A DNA stretch of 10,843 bases from Thermoleophilia bacterium (GTDB taxonomy: Bacteria; Actinomycetota; Thermoleophilia; Gaiellales; SKUG01). Shown here piece after piece: positions 6,573 through 10,843 of this stretch. The DNA is taken from the NCBI GenBank assembly GCA_025964405.1, contig JAOPYW010000037.1:1-10843 (forward strand). The letters run 5' to 3'. Both the position numbers and the translations under genes were made by a program. Position 1 is the first letter of the stretch; each line of letters opens with the position of its first letter. Under the pieces are notes generated by a model. It saw only the letters and a program-made list of their open reading frames with translations. It made no database searches and had not been told where the DNA came from.

Positions 6573-7598
6573 ATGCCGTCACTTCCGACCATGGGTATCG
6601 AGGAGGAGTTCCTCGTCGTCGACGCCGCCTCCGGGCGCTGCGTGAGCGCGCAACCCCTCATCGAGGGCGGCGGCGACGACCTCGTCTCCGAACTCAACGA
6701 CTGCTGCGTCGAGTGGAACTCCCCCATCTTCACCGAGGCCGCTGCCATGCTGGGCGCGGCGGTCAGCGTGCGCCGCGACCTCGTGCGGCGCGCGGAAGCC
6801 AGCGACCGACGCGTGCTCGGCGTCGGCATGCACCCCAACGACGACGTCGGTGCGACGATCGCCCCCGACGACCGGCACGAGCGCCTCGCCCGCCGCTACC
6901 CGTGGGCGTCGGTCAACAACGTCGTGTACGGCATGCACGTGCACGTCGGCATGCCGAGCCTCGACGAGGCGGCGCGCGTGAGCGACCTGATGCGCCCCCT
7001 TATCCCGCTGCTCGTGGCGGCCGGTGCCAACTCCCCCATCCGCGGCCTCGAGCCGGTCGGCGCGGTCTCCACGCGCCTGCTGCTGTCGCCCCTCTTCCCG
7101 CGCACCGGACCCCCGCCGCGCTTCGGCGGCCAGGCGGGCCTCGACGACTACATCCAGCGCATGGCGGCGCTCGGCGTCATCCGCGACTACCGCGACTGCT
7201 GGTGGCTCGTGCGGCCGCACCCGAAGTTCGGCACGCTCGAGTTCCGCATGTTCGACGCCCAGAGCGACCCGGTGCAGTCGGTGCGACTGGCCTGCCTCGT
7301 GCGCCTGCTCGCCGAGACGTCGCGCCGCAACGGCGCGCTGATGCCCGACGCCGAGGATGACGTGATCATCGAGGAGATCGTCACCGCCGCCCGCGACGGG
7401 TTCGCCGGCACGATGTTCAACGGCGCCCACAACGGGCGTCGCATCGGCGACGTGCTGATCGACGTCGTCGGGCCCGTGCTCGACGGTCACCCCGACGCCG
7501 AGTTCCTGCAGCCTCTGTTGGCCGAGGCGGCGCGGTTCGAGGCCACGCGGTCGGTCGAGGACTTCCTCCGTCAGGCCGACCTCGCGGCACACGTCTGA
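6573..7598 (+). CDS. Carboxylate-amine ligase, GCS2 / YbdK family (glutamate-cysteine ligase-like)
   Basis: 341 residues of the glutamate-cysteine ligase family 2 fold. Markers: GIEEEFLVVD (8-17) with metal-binding acidic residues, LNDCCVEWNSP (41-51), YGMHVHVGM (119-127), a NSP segment (153-155), LFPRTGPPPRFGG (174-186), and RPHPKFGTLEFRMFDAQ (214-230). These are the conserved blocks of YbdK/EgtA-type ATP-dependent ligases. Members join glutamate to cysteine or another amine through a gamma-glutamyl phosphate; the true substrate is often unknown. The reading frame runs open far upstream, antisense to dapF, but the first start codon next to the conserved GIEEEF block is ATG 6573. ATG 6591 is possible, and no other standard start lies between 6411 and 6573. 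No good ribosome-binding site is visible. The product is somewhat shorter than typical YbdK (about 370 residues), mainly at the C-terminus. It stands alone, converging on miaA. Confidence 0.85.
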   Translation: MPSLPTMGIEEEFLVVDAASGRCVSAQPLIEGGGDDLVSELNDCCVEWNSPIFTEAAAMLGAAVSVRRDLVRRAEASDRRVLGVGMHPNDDVGATIAPDDRHERLARRYPWASVNNVVYGMHVHVGMPSLDEAARVSDLMRPLIPLLVAAGANSPIRGLEPVGAVSTRLLLSPLFPRTGPPPRFGGQAGLDDYIQRMAALGVIRDYRDCWWLVRPHPKFGTLEFRMFDAQSDPVQSVRLACLVRLLAETSRRNGALMPDAEDDVIIEEIVTAARDGFAGTMFNGAHNGRRIGDVLIDVVGPVLDGHPDAEFLQPLLAEAARFEATRSVEDFLRQADLAAHV

Positions 7599-7603
7599 GC
7601 CGT

Positions 7604-8560
7604 TCAGGTGGAGCGGTGCGCGCGTGCGTCGTCGACGATCCGTGGGATGTCGCCGTCGGTCGCGTCGACCCAGGCGAGGCCCGGCCAGCGTCGCCCCCAG
7701 GTGACCTGCCGCTTCGCATACTGACGTGTACGCGTCGCCATGAGGTCGATCGCCCGCTCGCGGGAGTGATCGCCCCGGAGCACGCCGAGGCAGTCGTCGA
7801 GGCCGTGGAGCTTGCGTGCCGTGTGCGAGAAGGCGGTGTCAGCCGCGGCGCCATCGGCACCGGCGATCGTCGCGACCTCGTCGAGCACGCCCGCCTCGAA
7901 CATGCGGCCGGTGCGTGAGTCGATGCGTGCGGTGATGACGGCGCGGTCGACCTGGAGGCCGATCAGCGTGGTCGCGTGGCGATGCGGCGCATCCCAGTGG
8001 GAGCCGCCGCCGGGCGCGATGCTCTCCCCCCGTTGCGCGACCTCGAGGCCCCGGATGATGCGCGGGCGGTCGTTCGGGTGCACGCGCGCCCCGACCAGCG
8101 GATCGAGGGCCAGGAGCTCGGCGTGCAGGACGGCGGCACCCTCTGCGTCGTAGCGCGCCTCGAGCTGGATGCGTGCTGCCGGGTCGTGATCGGGTGCACC
8201 GCCCGCATCGGGGTCGGGCAGCGTCGTCAGCGCGGCCTGCAGGTAGAGGCCCGATCCACCGCAGGCCACCGCGACCCCGCGGTCGGCGACGAGCGCATCG
8301 AGTTCGGCGTGGGCGGTCGCCGCGAAGTCGACGAATGATGCCTCGTGCGACAGCGGCCAGATCCCGACCATGCGGTGCGGGGCGACCGCATCGTGTTCGG
8401 GTGCGGGCTGGTTGGTGAGGATCGGGAGGCCGCGGTAGCACTGCGCCGGGTCGCAGTTCACGACCTCCGTGCCGAGTCGGGCGGCGAGTGCCACCGCGAC
8501 CTCGGTCTTGCCCGACCCGGTGGGCCCGAAGACGGCAACGACGCGGGTCGGCGTCGTCAC
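7604..8560 (-). CDS. miaA: tRNA dimethylallyltransferase (divergent MiaA)
   Basis: Transfers the dimethylallyl group from DMAPP to N6 of A37 in tRNAs that read codons starting with U. Evidence in 318 residues: P-loop GPTGSGKT (12-19), a substrate segment NCDPAQCYRGLPILTNQP (35-52), GGSGLYL (101-107), PNDRPRIIRGLEV (162-174), and TRQYAKRQVTW (278-288). Several blocks differ from the common form: DPAQCY replaces DSMQVY, PHR replaces PHH, GGSG replaces GGTG, and FSHTARKLHGLDD (244-256) replaces the usual GY-x-E region. It is therefore a divergent MiaA, with the nucleotide and tRNA elements kept. The GTG start at 8558-8560 overlaps the miaB stop as GTGA, so translation is likely coupled. The 3' end converges with the GCS2-family gene, leaving 5 bases between the two stops. 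Confidence 0.92.
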   Translation of the reverse strand: MTTPTRVVAVFGPTGSGKTEVAVALAARLGTEVVNCDPAQCYRGLPILTNQPAPEHDAVAPHRMVGIWPLSHEASFVDFAATAHAELDALVADRGVAVACGGSGLYLQAALTTLPDPDAGGAPDHDPAARIQLEARYDAEGAAVLHAELLALDPLVGARVHPNDRPRIIRGLEVAQRGESIAPGGGSHWDAPHRHATTLIGLQVDRAVITARIDSRTGRMFEAGVLDEVATIAGADGAAADTAFSHTARKLHGLDDCLGVLRGDHSRERAIDLMATRTRQYAKRQVTWGRRWPGLAWVDATDGDIPRIVDDARAHRST

Positions 8561-9993
8561 GTCGAGATGGTGTCGAACGTCACGACGGATCGACTGCTCG
8601 CCGGGGCCGCGACCAGCTCCCCCGCATCGGTGAGCTGGCGTCCGAGCAGCGTCTCGCTCGTCGCGTGCACGATGCGCACGGGCACGATCGCACCGTCGGG
8701 CGCGTCGCCCTCGAAGATGACCTTGACGTTGTGGGGCGAACGCCCCCGCAGGCGATTGGCGGGCTTGCGCGCTGCACCCTCGACCAGCACGGGCTGCACG
8801 CTGCCGACGTGTCGCTGGTGGCGTTCGGTGGCGATCGCACGCACGACGTCGACCAGGTGCTCCAGTCGGCGCTGCTGCTCGGCGGGCGGGATGAAGTCAG
8901 CCGTCAGCGCGGCCGCTTCGGTGCCCGTGCGGGATGAGTAGATGAAGGTGAAGGCGCCGTCGAACTGCACCTCGCGGCACACTTCGACCGTCTCGAGGAA
9001 CTCGGCCTCGGTCTCCCCCGGGAACCCGACGATGATGTCGGTCGAGAAGGCGATGTCGGGGATCGACGCGCGGATCTTCGCGGCGAGGTCGACGAAGCGC
9101 TCGCGCGTGTAGGTGCGACGCATGGCCTTGAGCACGCGGTTGCTGCCGGCCTGCAGCGGCAGGTGCAGCTGGGGCATGACCGAGCTGCACTCGGCCATCG
9201 CGGCGATGACGTCTTCACGCATGTGCGCGGGGTGCGGGCTGGTGTAGCGGATGCGGTCGATGCCGTCGATCGCATCGACGGCGCGCAGCAGCTCGGCGAA
9301 GGTACGCGGCGAGCCGTCGCGCGGCAGGTGGTTGCCGTAGCTGTTGACGTTCTGGCCGAGGAGCGTGACTTCACGGGCGCCGTCGGCGGCGAGGCGTTCG
9401 ACCTCGGTGACGATCTCGGCGAACGGGCGGCTCACCTCGCGGCCACGCACGGCAGGCACGATGCAGTAGCTGCACTTCATGTTGCAGCCCATGGAGATCT
9501 GCACCCATGCCTGGTGGGGACGGTCGCGGCGCGTCGGCAGCTCACTCGCGAAGGAGCGCTCGTCGGCGATGCCATAGAAGCCCTCGCCATCACCGGGGGT
9601 CTGGCCGACGCTGGCGCCCTCGCCGTCGGCGAGTTCGAGGAAGTTGCCGAGGTCGCGGATGCGTCCCGGGCCGAAGGCGACGTCGACCCACGGGAACTGG
9701 GCGAGCAGGTTGTCACGCTGCGCCTCCACGAGGCAGCCACCTACGGCGATCACCTGGTTGCCGCCGCGTCGGCGCTTGGAACCCTTCGCCTGGTCGAGCT
9801 GCGTGTAGAGTTTCTGGTCGGGCTTCTCGCGGATGGTGCACGTGTTGAAGACCACGACGTCGGCGTCGTCCTGGTCGGCGGCAGGGACCATGCCACGCTG
9901 CTCCAGCATGCCCGAGATGCGCTCACTGTCGTGCGAGTTCATCTGGCACCCGAAGGTGATCACGTGGTACTTCTGCGGGTCGGCTTCGTTCAC
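8557..9993 (-). CDS. miaB: tRNA-2-methylthio-N6-dimethylallyladenosine synthase
   Basis: A radical-SAM methylthiotransferase that converts i6A37 to ms2i6A37, acting on the product of MiaA encoded just downstream. The 478-residue protein has the N-terminal MTTase domain with three cluster cysteines: Cys16 in FGCQMN, Cys52 in NTCTIRE, and Cys87 in GGCL. The radical-SAM triad CxxxCxxC is at 170, 174 and 177 (GCNMKCSYC), followed by LLGQNVNSYG and the LHLPLQAGSN block. A C-terminal TRAM tRNA-binding domain includes NRLRGRSPHNVKV. The loop MNSHDSER favours MiaB over MtaB or RimO. The start is GTG 9993, since the conserved N-terminus begins within ten residues. No ribosome-binding site is present, but TAGCCT lies 6 bases upstream, suggesting a leaderless message. 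A 40-residue Ser/Ala-rich tail follows the TRAM domain. Confidence 0.96.
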   Translation of the reverse strand: MNEADPQKYHVITFGCQMNSHDSERISGMLEQRGMVPAADQDDADVVVFNTCTIREKPDQKLYTQLDQAKGSKRRRGGNQVIAVGGCLVEAQRDNLLAQFPWVDVAFGPGRIRDLGNFLELADGEGASVGQTPGDGEGFYGIADERSFASELPTRRDRPHQAWVQISMGCNMKCSYCIVPAVRGREVSRPFAEIVTEVERLAADGAREVTLLGQNVNSYGNHLPRDGSPRTFAELLRAVDAIDGIDRIRYTSPHPAHMREDVIAAMAECSSVMPQLHLPLQAGSNRVLKAMRRTYTRERFVDLAAKIRASIPDIAFSTDIIVGFPGETEAEFLETVEVCREVQFDGAFTFIYSSRTGTEAAALTADFIPPAEQQRRLEHLVDVVRAIATERHQRHVGSVQPVLVEGAARKPANRLRGRSPHNVKVIFEGDAPDGAIVPVRIVHATSETLLGRQLTDAGELVAAPASSRSVVTFDTIST

Positions 9994-9999
9994 CCGGAA

Positions 10000-10005
10000 A
10001 GGCTA
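10000..10005 (-). promoter_or_regulatory. Putative -10 element (TAGCCT) of miaB-miaA
   Basis: TAGCCT on the coding strand is followed by TTCCGG and then the GTG start of miaB. The 6-base spacing is identical to that at dapF and is consistent with leaderless transcription. The -35 region is not recognisable. Confidence 0.55.
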
Positions 10006-10010
10006 CTCGA

Positions 10011-10051
10011 TCGCGGCATCGGAGGGCGTCACGATCGTGTGCCTGCCGCGA
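10011..10051 (-). terminator. Stem-loop after the epimerase gene, possible terminator, with internal palindrome
   Basis: TCGCGGCA (10011-10018) pairs perfectly over 8 bp with TGCCGCGA (10044-10051), two bases past the stop codon of the epimerase-like gene. The 25-base loop holds a perfect 10-bp palindrome, CACGATCGTG (10030-10039), which could form an inner structure or be a protein-binding site. On the coding strand a short TTT follows about a dozen bases later. It may end the epimerase transcript before the miaB promoter. Confidence 0.4.
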
Positions 10052-10053
10052 GC

Positions 10054-10842
10054 TCAGCCCACCGGCACGACGGTGGCGTTGCCGCTCGAGTCGACGAGCC
10101 GGAGCAGGCCCTTGCGCACCTGCGCAGCGGCGAACGGCACGCGGATGACGCCGGGCTTGCCGCGCAGGATGCGCACGCGGCCGATGCTGATGCCGCCCAC
10201 GGTGACGCTTGCGTCGACGTATCCGCTCGACGCGTCGAGCGCCTTGACGGTGACGGTCGTCGACTTGGTCCCGGTCGACTTCGTGGCGACCATGACGACC
10301 TGCGGATTGTCGACGTCACGCACGACGTCGATCGTCTGGGCCAGGGTGCCGCGGCGGTAGTTGCCGACGATGTCTCGGGTCGAGATCTGCACCGAGTACG
10401 TACCGACCGGCACTGCCTTGCCCGCTGCGGTGGCGCCGTTCCACGTCACGGAGTGCCACCCCGTGCCTCCGCTCGTGGAGAAGCTCCGCACGAGTGCGCC
10501 GGCTGCGTTCGTGATGCGCACCACGTCCGACGAGCGCTTGTCGACCCGGTAGCGGATGTTGACGGTGTCGCGGTAGCCATCGGTCGGCGGGATGAGCTCC
10601 GGCCACGGCACCTCGGGCACGAACACGTTCGGCGGAGTCACCCGGTAGATGGAGAACTTCTCGTAGTACTCCGCGAACTGGGGCACCGACGCGAACGTCG
10701 GATCCTTCGAGAGCTTCTTCAGGAGGTCGGTCTGGAAGTCGTGGTAGTTGAGGTTCGCTTCCTGGCCGAGCTGGTAGCGCGACCAGCCACCGGTGTCGTA
10801 TTGGGAAAGCACAGGCACGACGGCGCGCACGCCCTTGTCGAT
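10054..10842 (-). CDS. D-glucuronyl C5-epimerase-like protein with Ig-like C-terminal domains (5' end outside window)
   Basis: The C-terminal 262 residues of a larger leftward gene; the frame is open to the right edge and the true start is not in the window. Fragment residues about 10-70 (counted from Val at 10830) contain YDTGGWSRYQLG, LNYHDFQ and FAEYYEKFSIY. These resemble the C-terminal catalytic domain of D-glucuronyl C5-epimerases, which invert uronic acid residues in polysaccharides. Residues about 85-165 look like a FlgD-type Ig-like fold: VVRITNAAGALVRSF, TGWHSVTWNG, GTYSVQISTRDIVGN. A third beta-rich segment runs to the end. The layout suggests an exported cell-surface or polysaccharide-modifying protein, but the signal peptide would lie outside the window. 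Enzymatic activity is not shown. It reads toward miaB, 60 bases away, with a stem-loop between. Confidence 0.7.
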   Translation of the reverse strand: MDKGVRAVVPVLSQYDTGGWSRYQLGQEANLNYHDFQTDLLKKLSKDPTFASVPQFAEYYEKFSIYRVTPPNVFVPEVPWPELIPPTDGYRDTVNIRYRVDKRSSDVVRITNAAGALVRSFSTSGGTGWHSVTWNGATAAGKAVPVGTYSVQISTRDIVGNYRRGTLAQTIDVVRDVDNPQVVMVATKSTGTKSTTVTVKALDASSGYVDASVTVGGISIGRVRILRGKPGVIRVPFAAAQVRKGLLRLVDSSGNATVVPVG

Positions 10843-10843
10843 G

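Noticed and set aside
6519..6575. In-frame CDECGAGYRVPD, resembling an MJ0042-type zinc finger, just before the GCS2-family start
   Set aside because: No ATG, GTG or TTG lies between 6411 and 6573 in this frame, and the stretch falls on the putative promoter and leader. The likeness is probably chance.
5522..7360. 612-codon + strand frame over dapF and the GCS2-family gene
   Set aside because: Arg-rich frame shadow of two confident genes, with no domain similarity.
7595..7607. CTGA/TCAG inverted repeat across the convergent stops of the GCS2-family gene and miaA
   Set aside because: Only four base pairs, created by the two opposing TGA stop codons; too short for a terminator.

Overview
The window comes from a GC-rich bacterial chromosome, most likely an actinomycete. 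Among actinomycetes an Acidimicrobiia- or Thermoleophilia-like lineage seems the best fit. This rests on the strong G/C third-position bias, the GatD-type amidotransferase, the YbdK/GCS2-type carboxylate-amine ligase and an atypical MiaA. Placement below phylum level is inference. The region is dense, conserved core genome: ten protein genes, two of them cut by the window edges. There is no RNA gene, no mobile element, no CRISPR array and no gene-free stretch longer than about 160 bases.

Layout, left to right. The 3' end of gatD (lipid II isoglutaminyl synthase amidotransferase) reads rightward and converges on a long block of leftward genes. In transcription order the first leftward cluster is dapF (diaminopimelate epimerase), an LL-diaminopimelate-aminotransferase-like gene (dapL), and a membrane-anchored HD-GYP protein. 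Next comes hflX, then dut and a NUDIX hydrolase, the last three linked by overlapping or abutting stop and start codons. A GCS2-family ligase gene is the only complete rightward gene. It diverges from dapF across a 160-base intergenic region and converges on miaA with 5 bases between. Further right, miaB and miaA form an overlapping leftward pair, and the window ends inside a leftward gene for a probably secreted D-glucuronyl C5-epimerase-like protein with Ig-like domains.

How the genes work together. DapL makes LL-diaminopimelate, DapF converts it to the meso form used in peptidoglycan and lysine synthesis, and GatD with MurT amidates the lipid II stem peptide. Together these give a cell-wall theme. 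MiaA and MiaB act in sequence on A37 of tRNAs (i6A, then ms2i6A). Dut and the NUDIX protein fit nucleotide clean-up, and HflX is a ribosome-associated GTPase.

I found no undescribed defence or mobile system. The observation most worth following is a recurring TAGNCT hexamer at putative -10 positions. It lies 6 to 7 bases upstream of the start codons of dapF, miaB and hflX, none of which has a Shine-Dalgarno sequence, and suggests leaderless transcripts. A fourth copy lies upstream of dapL, which does have a Shine-Dalgarno sequence.
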